Translations under genes and position numbers: made by a program
The notes under the pieces: model-generated
What the model was told of the DNA's origin: nothing
Databases searched by the model: none
Seen by the model: only the letters and a program-made list of their open reading frames with translations
Shown: in pieces, positions 7,882 to 14,151 of the stretch
Layout of the letters: the number at the start of each line of letters is the position of its first letter
How positions within the stretch are numbered: position 1 is the stretch's first letter
NCBI GenBank assembly: GCA_028686145.1
Contig: JAQUCQ010000038.1
Location: forward strand, 1 to 15,463
Direction of reading: 5' to 3'
DNA length: 15,463 nt
Source of the DNA: Desulfuromonadaceae bacterium
GTDB lineage: Bacteria; Desulfobacterota; Desulfuromonadia; Geobacterales; Pseudopelobacteraceae

Positions 7882-8115
7882 AGGACGAATGGTGTAGTCT
7901 TTATTCCGATTCACGTGGGCATCTGTTGCACACTGTAACATTCCGAAACGGTCAAAGAAAGTAGACCAAGCCTGAATGTCTTTCACAAGTTGATTGCGAA
8001 ATATTTGCGGAAAGTTTTATTGGAGAGTTTCTTGTGAAATTGAAATGGTGGCTCATTAGTGCGGAGCTTCACTCTATAGATTGAACTATTCGTATTTGAA
8101 ATTTTCGACATTTTT

Positions 8116-8129
8116 TTGATATGGGTCAA
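8116..8129 (+). promoter_or_regulatory. FNR/DNR/HcpR-type box of the PAS-ndh operon
   Basis: TTGAT (8116-8120), 4 bases, GTCAA (8125-8129). The centre is 8122.5 and the hexamer TATCGT begins at 8152, exactly 29.5 bases later. That is the geometry of a class II FNR-dependent promoter (site at -41.5). Predicted transcription start is near 8164. There is no good -35, consistent with activator dependence. Confidence 0.62.
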
Positions 8130-8151
8130 ACTTCCGCAGGGGACATTGTTA

Positions 8152-8157
8152 TATCGT
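8152..8157 (+). promoter_or_regulatory. -10 element paired with the box at 8116
   Basis: TATCGT matches TATAAT at 4 of 6 positions and sits at the class II distance from the box. An alternative -10 is TATAAA, a few bases further downstream (8157-8162). Confidence 0.45.
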
Positions 8158-8202
8158 ATAAAAAATAAGACAAATCCATCAGGCACCACCGTAGGAGGGT
8201 AC

Positions 8203-8640
8203 ATGGACAGACAATTGAAACAGTTAGTCAACGATGCGCCGGACGCAATTCTTGTCTCGAACCAGAAAGGGATTATCAACTTCTGGAACAGCGGGGCAGA
8301 GCATATTTTTGGCTATACTGCGGACGAAGCAGTGGGCCAATTACTTGATCTGATTATTCCCGAAACTTTACGGAGTCGTCACTGGGAAGGATATTGGCGG
8401 GTGATGAAGTCAGGAGAAACAAAATATAAAACCGGTCTTCTTTCGTCGCCAGGCATCTGTAAGGACGGTACACGTGTCTCACTTGAATTTAGTATGGTTC
8501 TGCTGCGTAACGAAGACGGCGGCATAGAGGGCTGTGCCTCGATCATGCGGGACGTGACTGAACGATGGAAGAAAGAGAAAGAGATGAAAGAGCGGTTATC
8601 TGATTGTGAAGCAAAATTAGTAGAGGCATCAAGTAATTAA
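8203..8640 (+). CDS. Stand-alone PAS/PAC sensor protein (possible haem-PAS)
   Basis: A 145-residue soluble protein made of one PAS domain and its PAC extension: VNDAPDAILVSNQKGIINFW, AEHIFGYTADEAVGQ, IIPETLRSRHWEGYW, KDGTRVSLEFSMV and ASIMRDVTERWKKEKEM, then a charged helix of about 25 residues. There is no kinase, HTH or cyclase domain. The start at 8203 is set by a strong AGGAGGGT 3-10 bases upstream; starting at 8116 would put translation inside the promoter. His60 in RSRHWEGY falls where FixL has its haem-binding His (RSEHDGY); the distal Arg position of FixL appears to be Leu. That alignment is by eye, and His is not rare here in PAS domains, so haem binding is only a possibility. As first gene of a likely operon with an NADH dehydrogenase it may report redox or gas signals by protein contact. 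Confidence 0.87.
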   Translation: MDRQLKQLVNDAPDAILVSNQKGIINFWNSGAEHIFGYTADEAVGQLLDLIIPETLRSRHWEGYWRVMKSGETKYKTGLLSSPGICKDGTRVSLEFSMVLLRNEDGGIEGCASIMRDVTERWKKEKEMKERLSDCEAKLVEASSN

Positions 8641-8684
8641 GTATTATAGAGGTCTTCTTATTAATATTACCATGAAGAGCATTC

Positions 8685-9932
8685 ATGCTTAGAAAACGTG
8701 TAGTCATAGTTGGAATGGGGTTTGGGGGAATCCGGACAGCCCGGGTACTGGCAGGTAAAGGACTCGAAGTCATTCTTGTGGACCGGAACAATTATCATTT
8801 GTTTCAGCCACTGCTTTACCAGGTAGCAACCGCCGGACTGGAGCAGGAATCGATCGCCCACTCGGTGCGCGCCATGGCTAGGAACTGGGGTGGGGCTCGA
8901 TTTCAGTTGACCGAAGTGAATGGTGTTGATTTTGCCTCTCGTAAAATTTTGACCGACACCGGATGTATCCCGTATGACTATCTTGTTATTGGTGCAGGTA
9001 GCGTTACGAATTTTTTCGACCTTGAGTCGGTTGAACAAAACTCTTTCGACCTCAAGGAACTGGCAGACGCTGAAACACTACGAAATCATATTCTCACGGC
9101 CTTTGAACGGGCGGTAATGGAACCTGACCCAGCTCGAAAAAGGGCACTGATAACCTTCGTTATCGTCGGTGGCGGACCTACGGGAGTTGAATTTGCCGGT
9201 GCACTCATAGAACTTGTCCATTTTGTCTTAGCCAAGGACTATCCTGAGTTGAGCACCTATGCGGCAAGGGTGGTGCTGGTAGAGGCCACTGACAAACTGC
9301 TGGCGTCAATGCCGTCAAAACAACGCACGTACACGTTGAAAAAGTTGCGCAGCATGTCCGTGGAAGTTCTCCTCAACGCCCGTGTCGTGGATGCCGGCCC
9401 TGAAAGGGTCACTCTACATGATGGAGCCATCATTCCAGCGCACACACTCTTCTGGTCGGCAGGTGTAAAGGCTGCACCAATAGCTGCTTCTCTTGATGTT
9501 CCTCACAGAGCAGGAGGCAGAATTCCCGTTGAACCTGATCTGACCCTTCCTGGTCACCCAGAAGTCTTTGTCATTGGTGACATGGCATATCTGGAGCAGG
9601 ACGGCTCGGCATTGCCCATGACTGCACCCGTAGCCATGCAGATGGGTATTTACGCCGGGAAAGCGATTCTGGCAAAAGAGATAAACTCAACCAATCCTCC
9701 ATTTCGCTACCGCGACAAGGGGAGTATGGCTACCATCGGACGAAATGCTGCCGTGGCAAGCGCCTTTGGCATGGACTTCCGGGGATACATGGCCTGGCTT
9801 GTCTGGCTACTCTTGCACCTCTACTACCTGATCGGCTTTCGAAATCGCATCGTCGTCATGCTCAACTGGGTTTGGTACTATTGGTTTCATGAGCGACAGG
9901 TGCGGCTTATTACCAGGAGAGAGGGCAAGTAA
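8685..9932 (+). CDS. ndh: Type II NADH:quinone oxidoreductase (NDH-2)
   Basis: A 415-residue flavoprotein with two dinucleotide folds: GMGFGG at residues 10-15 for FAD and VIVGGGPTGVEFAG at about 158-171 for NADH, then FVIGDMAY near 295 (second FAD contact). The segment NNYHLFQPLLYQVATAGLEQ is a hallmark of NDH-2. The C-terminus (GYMAWLVWLLLHLYYLIGF and NWVWYYWFHERQV) is the amphipathic and hydrophobic anchor of non-proton-pumping NDH-2. It would oxidise cytoplasmic NADH and reduce membrane quinone. AAGAG lies 6 bases before the ATG; the gene follows the PAS gene after 44 bases. Its stop overlaps the next start in TAATG, so electron input and the NapH-like protein are probably made together. 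Confidence 0.92.
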   Translation: MLRKRVVIVGMGFGGIRTARVLAGKGLEVILVDRNNYHLFQPLLYQVATAGLEQESIAHSVRAMARNWGGARFQLTEVNGVDFASRKILTDTGCIPYDYLVIGAGSVTNFFDLESVEQNSFDLKELADAETLRNHILTAFERAVMEPDPARKRALITFVIVGGGPTGVEFAGALIELVHFVLAKDYPELSTYAARVVLVEATDKLLASMPSKQRTYTLKKLRSMSVEVLLNARVVDAGPERVTLHDGAIIPAHTLFWSAGVKAAPIAASLDVPHRAGGRIPVEPDLTLPGHPEVFVIGDMAYLEQDGSALPMTAPVAMQMGIYAGKAILAKEINSTNPPFRYRDKGSMATIGRNAAVASAFGMDFRGYMAWLVWLLLHLYYLIGFRNRIVVMLNWVWYYWFHERQVRLITRREGK

Positions 9933-10936
9933 TGGATATACGTTCAATAAAATCTCTGACTACCATACGTTTAATTGTCCAGTGGTGTTTTTTGTTTTGG
10001 GTGGTTGGTATCGGCATCCGTTTCGGAATTTTTATCAATTCGGTTGAAAGCAGAGCCGCTGCTCCCCTGGTTTCGCGTCCGCCGGGCGTTGAAGGATTCC
10101 TGCCAATCGGCGCTCTAACCAGCTTAAAGTACTGGCTGGTTTCAGGCAAAGTACACCCGGTCCATCCCGCTGCACTGGTCATTTTCCTGGCAATCCTGCT
10201 CATGAGTCTGCTTGCCAAAAAATCATTTTGCTCATGGCTGTGTCCAGTCGGCACACTTTCCGAAGGAGCCTATAAGCTCGGTCGGCGGTTATTTGGTAAA
10301 AATTACCATCTTTGGCGATGGCTTGATTTTGGATTGCGAAGCATCAAATATCTGCTGCTTCTGATGTTCGTAAAGTTAATTCTGCTGGACATGCCCACAG
10401 AAGCCCTGAGTAGTTTTCTGAATGGTTCCTACTGGGCGGTTAGTGACGTCAAGATGCTCTACTTCTTTACACGTATGTCGGTAACTACGGTGGTGGTTCT
10501 GGCAATCCTGACTTTTTTATCGCTTTTTTATAAGAATTTTTGGTGCCGGTATCTCTGCCCATATGGTGCGCTGCTTGGCTTGGTAAGCCTCGTCAGTCCT
10601 TTCAAAATTCGGCGAAACCCAGCGAGCTGTACCGGGTGCCAACGCTGCTCCAATGCCTGTCCATCAGATCTTTCGGTGCATTCCTGCTCAACAATCTCTT
10701 CACCGGAATGTACCGGATGCCTCACCTGTGTGGCGCTCTGTCCGGAGCAAAATGTTCTCGCCATGCAGCCTGCCTTCAGGAAGCGATCAGTATCGGTGTG
10801 GGCTTTTCCCCTTGTCGTTGTAATTATTTTTATGGGGGGAATCGGTGCTGGGATGGTCAGTGGACACTGGCACAGCTCGTTGAGTTATGCAGATTACCAG
10901 CGACTCATACCTCTCGTGCCGTACCTGAGTCATTGA
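9932..10936 (+). CDS. NapH/NosR/CcoG-like membrane polyferredoxin
   Basis: A 334-residue membrane iron-sulfur protein. Several hydrophobic helices carry two CxxxCP motifs (C100-SWL-C104-P and C205-RYL-C209-P), as in the polytopic NapH/NosR domain. Two cytoplasmic-type 4Fe-4S motifs follow: CTGCQRCSNACP (C233, C236, C239, C243) and CTGCLTCVALCP (C260, C263, C266, C270). A further helix (about 288-308) leads to a short tail with GHWHSSLSYADYQRLIP, similar to the region after the ferredoxin part in NosR relatives. Such proteins move electrons between the quinone pool and soluble partners across the membrane. No nap, nos or cco gene is nearby, so the partner is unknown; NDH-2 immediately upstream is the obvious candidate. 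It lacks the FMN-binding domain of true NosR. Confidence 0.85.
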   Translation: MDIRSIKSLTTIRLIVQWCFLFWVVGIGIRFGIFINSVESRAAAPLVSRPPGVEGFLPIGALTSLKYWLVSGKVHPVHPAALVIFLAILLMSLLAKKSFCSWLCPVGTLSEGAYKLGRRLFGKNYHLWRWLDFGLRSIKYLLLLMFVKLILLDMPTEALSSFLNGSYWAVSDVKMLYFFTRMSVTTVVVLAILTFLSLFYKNFWCRYLCPYGALLGLVSLVSPFKIRRNPASCTGCQRCSNACPSDLSVHSCSTISSPECTGCLTCVALCPEQNVLAMQPAFRKRSVSVWAFPLVVVIIFMGGIGAGMVSGHWHSSLSYADYQRLIPLVPYLSH

Positions 10937-11034
10937 TAATGAGACAGTAGTATTATTGAAAAACACGGTCCATCAACCTTTAGAAGAGAGGCCTGACCAT
11001 CAGAAAAAGACTAACAGGCTTTCCTCAGCGCTGC

Positions 11035-11523
11035 ATGGCACCAATACGTGGCCCGCGGCCGCCAATGTCATTGCGCTATGCCATCTGGAGTTTCATCAGT
11101 GCAACCATTGGTATCTTGGCAATTTGTGAGATAACAACTCTGGTTGGTCACCCACTGTTGATCGGTTCGTTTGGTGCTTCGGCGGTTCTCCTTTTCGGGG
11201 CCAATGACTCGCCCCTGGCCCAGCCGCGTAACCTGGTAGGAGGGCACGTTGTCTCCGCTTGTGTGGCGGTAATTGTGGTGGCCCTCTTTGGCTCCTCGAC
11301 ACTGACCATGGCTATTGCGGTGGGGCTAGCCATATTTGTAATGAACCTGACTCATACAACCCATCCACCAGGAGGAGCTACGGCCTTGATTGGCGTGCAG
11401 GGGGCCGTTGGCCCTTGGTTCATTCTGTTGCCGGTGCTGGCAGGAGCCTTGATTCTCCTTGTTACAGCAATCTTTACAAATAATATAGTGTATCACCGTT
11501 CTTATCCTAAACACTGGCTATAG
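11035..11523 (+). CDS. HPP-family integral membrane protein (possible nitrite carrier)
   Basis: A 162-residue membrane protein with four hydrophobic segments and the family signature HPPGG (residues 110-114, within LTHTTHPPGGATALIG); ASAVLLFGANDSPLAQPRNL is also typical. Members in cyanobacteria and chloroplasts transport nitrite; bacterial members are mostly untested. The start is uncertain. ATG 11035 has no visible ribosome binding site, while the frame stays open upstream to a stop at 10981 and encodes a plausible basic N-terminus (IRKRLTGFPQRCMAPIRGPR). GAGAGG (10986-10991) lies 7 bases before an ATC codon at 10999, so initiation at a non-standard codon, or a lost start, should be considered. 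It is probably co-transcribed with the flanking genes. Confidence 0.83.
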   Translation: MAPIRGPRPPMSLRYAIWSFISATIGILAICEITTLVGHPLLIGSFGASAVLLFGANDSPLAQPRNLVGGHVVSACVAVIVVALFGSSTLTMAIAVGLAIFVMNLTHTTHPPGGATALIGVQGAVGPWFILLPVLAGALILLVTAIFTNNIVYHRSYPKHWL

Positions 11524-11530
11524 GTCGATT

Positions 11531-12226
11531 ATGCGTTTTGTTACCAGCATCAAAATATTTCTTTGCCTAAACCTGATGTTCATATTTCCGATTTCGGCAC
11601 ACGCCATTCCTACTATTACATGTCATTGCTTTACCGACCGTTCCTATGATCCTGCGCAACCTTCCATGGCCGATCCATATTTTCTGGCTTCGGCGCAAAA
11701 CTCCTTCTTTGCCATCGTGTTTAACACCGATAAAAGAACGATTGTGCTGAAGAAACAACAAGGCATATCTCCTGACGATCTCTGGGTTGCCTATTGGATC
11801 GCTTCTAAAAAATCAGGGACTACACCGGACAGCCTGCTCCAAGCCAAACGGGAGAGTAAGACATGGAAGCATGTCATCGTGCCACTGGGGCTTTCACCGA
11901 AAACACTGGGAACGAGATTTTTGAATGCCCTCAACGCAAATGAGTTAGACATCCGTTTGTCAGACGCGGTGGTTGATGACCTTTTCCTTAAAGCCCGGTT
12001 GCTGGGTGAGGGCGATTTGGCAGCATTGCGTAAAGAGGGTGCCACCAATCAGGAATTGATCCTTGCCACAACAATTGCCACTAAGACGAGACAAGCTGTC
12101 AAGCAGGTCTATCTTGAAGTCAAGTCGGGTGCTAAAACATGGGGCTCACTCTTGACAGAGGCAAAGATCGATACAAAAAACATGCAGCAAGAAATTGCCA
12201 GTATCTTGAAATTGCGCCCTCAGTGA
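11531..12226 (+). CDS. Secreted protein of unknown function
   Basis: A 231-residue protein with a clear signal peptide (MRFVTSIKIFLCLNLMFIFP then ISAHA, cleavage after Ala25). The mature N-terminus has a C31-H-C33 motif (TITCHCFTDRSYDP), then YFLASAQNSFFAIVF and a mostly helical C-terminal two thirds with two K-S/T-W repeats (KRESKTWKHV and KSGAKTWGSL) that suggest duplicated helical units. I do not recognise a characterised family. The CHC pair is not a haem site (CxxCH) and could bind metal or form a disulfide in the periplasm. It starts 7 bases after the HPP gene stop, so it is very likely the last gene of the PAS-ndh-NapH-HPP operon and may be the periplasmic partner of that module. Confidence 0.8.
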   Translation: MRFVTSIKIFLCLNLMFIFPISAHAIPTITCHCFTDRSYDPAQPSMADPYFLASAQNSFFAIVFNTDKRTIVLKKQQGISPDDLWVAYWIASKKSGTTPDSLLQAKRESKTWKHVIVPLGLSPKTLGTRFLNALNANELDIRLSDAVVDDLFLKARLLGEGDLAALRKEGATNQELILATTIATKTRQAVKQVYLEVKSGAKTWGSLLTEAKIDTKNMQQEIASILKLRPQ

Positions 12227-12372
12227 CTTATGCGAGGCAATTCAGTAAATGGTAGAGCAGCCAATGGCTGGTTGAATAGACGTGTTCACACTGCTTCAGC
12301 CACAATTGAATTGCACCTCACGGTCATAATTTCTCACATATCGCATTTCTCCCACCAAATTAAATCGTTTTT

Positions 12373-12386
12373 TTGATCCACATCAA
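12373..12386 (+). promoter_or_regulatory. FNR-type box of the split-RIC operon
   Basis: TTGAT-CCAC-ATCAA, a perfect FNR consensus palindrome. The centre is 12379.5; the hexamer TAAGCT at 12409-12414 begins exactly 29.5 bases later, the class II geometry, although the hexamer itself is a weak -10 (3 of 6). Predicted transcription start is near 12421, giving a 23-base leader. Confidence 0.68.
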
Positions 12387-12443
12387 ACTCCTTTACCAAG
12401 GATGAAGCTAAGCTGAATTCATAACAGCGCGAGGAGGTGCTTA

Positions 12444-12665
12444 ATGAATTTCAGCAATGAACTTGGCGATAAAGCAATTCAGGATGTAATGCAGACTTAC
12501 CCGGAGATCGGCGAGATACTTGCCCGTTACGAAATCGGATGTACAACCTGCAAGGTAGGGATCTGTCTGCTGAAGGATGTGGTGTCCATTCACGGTTTGT
12601 CTAAGGAAGACGAAGCATCCATTGAGCGGGAAATAAACGAACATTTAGCTAAAATAGGAGAATAA
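12444..12665 (+). CDS. DUF1858/ScdA_N-like CxxC protein
   Basis: A 73-residue protein with an excellent ribosome binding site (AGGAGGTG, 6 bases before ATG). The pattern DVMQTYPEIGEILARYEIGC-TTC, then KVGICLLKDVV and a helical end with HGLSKEDEASIE fits the DUF1858/ScdA N-terminal family: a short helical module with a CxxC pair (C33, C36) and here an additional C41. In ScdA/YtfE (RIC) proteins such a domain is fused in front of the hemerythrin-like domain; here it is a separate gene in the same operon as a hemerythrin-like gene. Likely role: cytoplasmic thiol or metal-binding partner in iron-centre repair or nitrosative stress response. First gene after the FNR-type promoter. Confidence 0.82.
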   Translation: MNFSNELGDKAIQDVMQTYPEIGEILARYEIGCTTCKVGICLLKDVVSIHGLSKEDEASIEREINEHLAKIGE

Positions 12666-12668
12666 ATC

Positions 12669-13124
12669 ATGGGAAATCTGGGATGTGGCTGCCCCGGCAG
12701 CATGGCTAAAGTAATTGAGAGACCGGTAACGGAAGAAGCAAGCAGCATGAAAGCGGTTTCAGAGCTCAGGCAGTGGCCAGTGCAACTCCACTTGGTACCG
12801 CCATCCGCTCCCTATTTCAAGAACGCGGATATTCTGATTTGTGCCGATTGCGTGGCTTTTGCCATGGGAAGCATGCACCAAGATCTTCTGAAGGGGAAGG
12901 CCTTGGCAATTGCCTGCCCGAAGCTGGATGATACTGGTACGTATGTAGACAAACTGGCTAATATCTTTTCGACCAACGAGACACCTCATGTCACCGTGGC
13001 AATTATGGAAGTACCCTGCTGTCGCGGACTGGATATCATGGTCAAGGAAGCGATTCAGAAAAGTGGCAGAAACATTCCACTAGAAACGGTGATCGTCGGT
13101 ATCGACGGCAACAGGAGAAGCTGA
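12669..13124 (+). CDS. Cysteine-rich putative Fe-S / metal protein
   Basis: A 151-residue soluble protein. Seven cysteines stand in short conserved-looking motifs: CGCPG (C6, C8), CADCVAF (C58, C61), ACPKLDDTG (C83) and VPCCRG (C117, C118). The core ELRQWPVQLHLVPPSAPYFK followed by ILICADCVAFAMG is, from memory, shared with larger anaerobe proteins in which a ferredoxin domain is also present; that ferredoxin part is absent here. The exact activity is unknown. Cys density suggests an iron-sulfur cluster or bound metal. AGGAG overlaps the end of the preceding gene, and the stop overlaps the next start (TGATG), so it is made together with the DUF1858-like and hemerythrin-like proteins. Confidence 0.78.
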   Translation: MGNLGCGCPGSMAKVIERPVTEEASSMKAVSELRQWPVQLHLVPPSAPYFKNADILICADCVAFAMGSMHQDLLKGKALAIACPKLDDTGTYVDKLANIFSTNETPHVTVAIMEVPCCRGLDIMVKEAIQKSGRNIPLETVIVGIDGNRRS

Positions 13125-13672
13125 TGAAAACAAACATTACTCAGGTATTGGTTGATGAGCACCGTCTTATTCTGCGGATGATCGCTCTGCTTGAAAAGAA
13201 TGCCCCACAGACAGCTGAAGGTAATTACCTTAACTGGCAATTCTATCTTGATGGTGTCGACTTCATTCGTCAGTACTCAGACCGTTTTCACCACGCTAAA
13301 GAAGAAGACGTTCTCTTTAAGGCACTGATCGATAATGGTATGCCTAAAGATCACAGTCCGGTGGCTGCCATGCTGATGGAACATGATCTGGGGCGCGAAT
13401 TCGTCCGCGCAATGGAAGCTGATGTTCAAGATGCCCAGTCAGGCCTTTCAAGTAGCTATCAGGCAATTGCCGATAACGCTTTGGGCTATGCGGCGCTTTT
13501 GCGTGACCATATAAGTAAAGAAGATGACATTTTGTACCCGTTAGCGGAACGAGTGATTCCAGAAACCATGCGTGAAGAGATTCTCCAAGGATACCAAGCC
13601 GCAGAAACTCAAGTGTCTCCAGAGTTTGGCAAACGCTACCAAGCTGTTGTTTTGCAATACGAGCTGGAATAG
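13124..13672 (+). CDS. Hemerythrin-like (HHE) di-iron protein, RIC-related
   Basis: A 182-residue helical protein with a full candidate di-iron ligand set: H13 (VDEHRLI), H56 or H57 with E60 or E61 (RFHHAKEEDVLF), H87 (LMEHDLG), H129 and E133 (LRDHISKEDDILYPL). The spacing over four helices agrees with HHE hemerythrin-like proteins of the YtfE/ScdA/RIC branch rather than O2-carrying hemerythrins, which is an inference. RIC proteins repair iron-sulfur clusters damaged by NO or oxidants. The ScdA_N-like domain usually fused to them is encoded separately two genes upstream. Start and preceding stop overlap by one base. Last gene before a strong terminator. Confidence 0.88.
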   Translation: MKTNITQVLVDEHRLILRMIALLEKNAPQTAEGNYLNWQFYLDGVDFIRQYSDRFHHAKEEDVLFKALIDNGMPKDHSPVAAMLMEHDLGREFVRAMEADVQDAQSGLSSSYQAIADNALGYAALLRDHISKEDDILYPLAERVIPETMREEILQGYQAAETQVSPEFGKRYQAVVLQYELE

Positions 13673-13674
13673 TT

Positions 13675-13775
13675 GGGAATCAGGTATTAGTTTTACCGAC
13701 AATGCGCTCAAGGATTTGACAGCCAAGACTGTTAAAGCAGCGAAGGTGGCAAAGGTTACGGCAAAGAAAAAATAG
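13675..13775 (+). other. Lys/Ala-rich open frame without a start (possible gene remnant)
   Basis: Between the hemerythrin stop and the terminator one frame reads SGISFTDNALKDLTAKTVKA followed by AKVAKVTAKKK and a stop at 13775. The composition is protein-like, but there is no start codon with a ribosome binding site outside the hemerythrin gene, whose frame is different. It could be the 3' end of a deleted gene or an old C-terminal extension lost by frameshift. No function is proposed. Confidence 0.22.
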
Positions 13776-13804
13776 TAGGCAACTAAGGACATTAAGCAGG
13801 TATT

Positions 13805-13849
13805 AAGCGGCGCTTCTCTTGTCATTCCAGGGAAGCGCCGCTTTTTATT
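13805..13849 (+). terminator. Strong rho-independent terminator of the split-RIC operon
   Basis: Perfect 12-bp arms AAGCGGCGCTTC (13805-13816) and GAAGCGCCGCTT (13832-13843), a 15-base loop, then TTTTTATTT. It is the best terminator in the window and the natural end of the operon that begins at 12421. Confidence 0.92.
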
Positions 13850-13929
13850 TGAAATATATTTGTGTAGGACGCCAGATGGGGGAGGGCAGGTGCTATTCTC
13901 GTAATAACAAAATCACAGAGGAGAATACC

Positions 13930-14076
13930 ATGATGCAAGACCTGCTCGAAGATCTGCTAACCTTTGTTTTTGTAACTCACTCCTGGGAAATAAATATATG
14001 CTCAAACAGTGGGTTGGAACTCGAACCGGATGGTCGCTGCCTCCTCTGTATTAAACAACTGAAGCTGGCTGTCTGA
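13930..14076 (+). CDS. Small CxxC protein, 48 residues, unknown function
   Basis: ATG 13930 has GAGGAG about 8 bases upstream (13917-13922). The short protein starts MMQDLLEDLLTFVFVTHSWE and ends EPDGRCLLCIKQLKLAV, with a CLLC pair near the C-terminus and an aromatic/hydrophobic centre. The open frame extends upstream to 13819, but that part lies in the terminator. It has no recognised family. The good ribosome binding site argues for translation; the lack of an obvious promoter and the position in a decayed region argue against. Confidence 0.42.
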   Translation: MMQDLLEDLLTFVFVTHSWEINICSNSGLELEPDGRCLLCIKQLKLAV

Positions 14077-14089
14077 AGCCTGAAACTTT

Positions 14090-14114
14090 GGCATCTAAGC
14101 ATGCAAGCGATGCC
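14090..14114. repeat. Short inverted repeat
   Basis: GGCATC (14090-14095) and GATGCC (14109-14114) flank a 13-base loop that itself contains the palindrome GCATGC. It could form a small hairpin after the 48-residue ORF. There is no T-run, so terminator function is doubtful. Confidence 0.35.
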
Positions 14115-14151
14115 CGGTATTATTAAAAGGTGAGTTGAGCGGAAAAAACCC

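Larger units (their letters stand above)
7882..8202. other. Intergenic region with inverted repeat and promoter
   Basis: A 321-base stretch without a credible gene. It is AT-rich in its second half. It contains a perfect 9-bp inverted repeat, TTTCACAAG (7981-7989) and CTTGTGAAA (8031-8039), separated by 41 bases, then the FNR-type box and promoter of the PAS gene. An open frame from 8116 is only the upstream extension of the PAS frame and overlaps the box. Confidence 0.5.

Noticed and set aside
10540..10950. Overlapping plus-strand open frame of 136 codons within the NapH-like gene
   Set aside because: The other frame encodes the complete set of 4Fe-4S cysteine motifs; this frame has no recognisable domain or start signal.
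12258..12270. Inverted repeat CAGCC-AAT-GGCTG as terminator of the PAS-ndh operon
   Set aside because: Only 5 bp with no following T-run; too weak to call a terminator.
13871..13900. Possible sigma-54 promoter (GG-N10-GC at 13880-13893) before the 48-residue ORF
   Set aside because: Only the minimal GG and GC match; the rest of the TGGCAC-N5-TTGC consensus is absent in this G-rich stretch.
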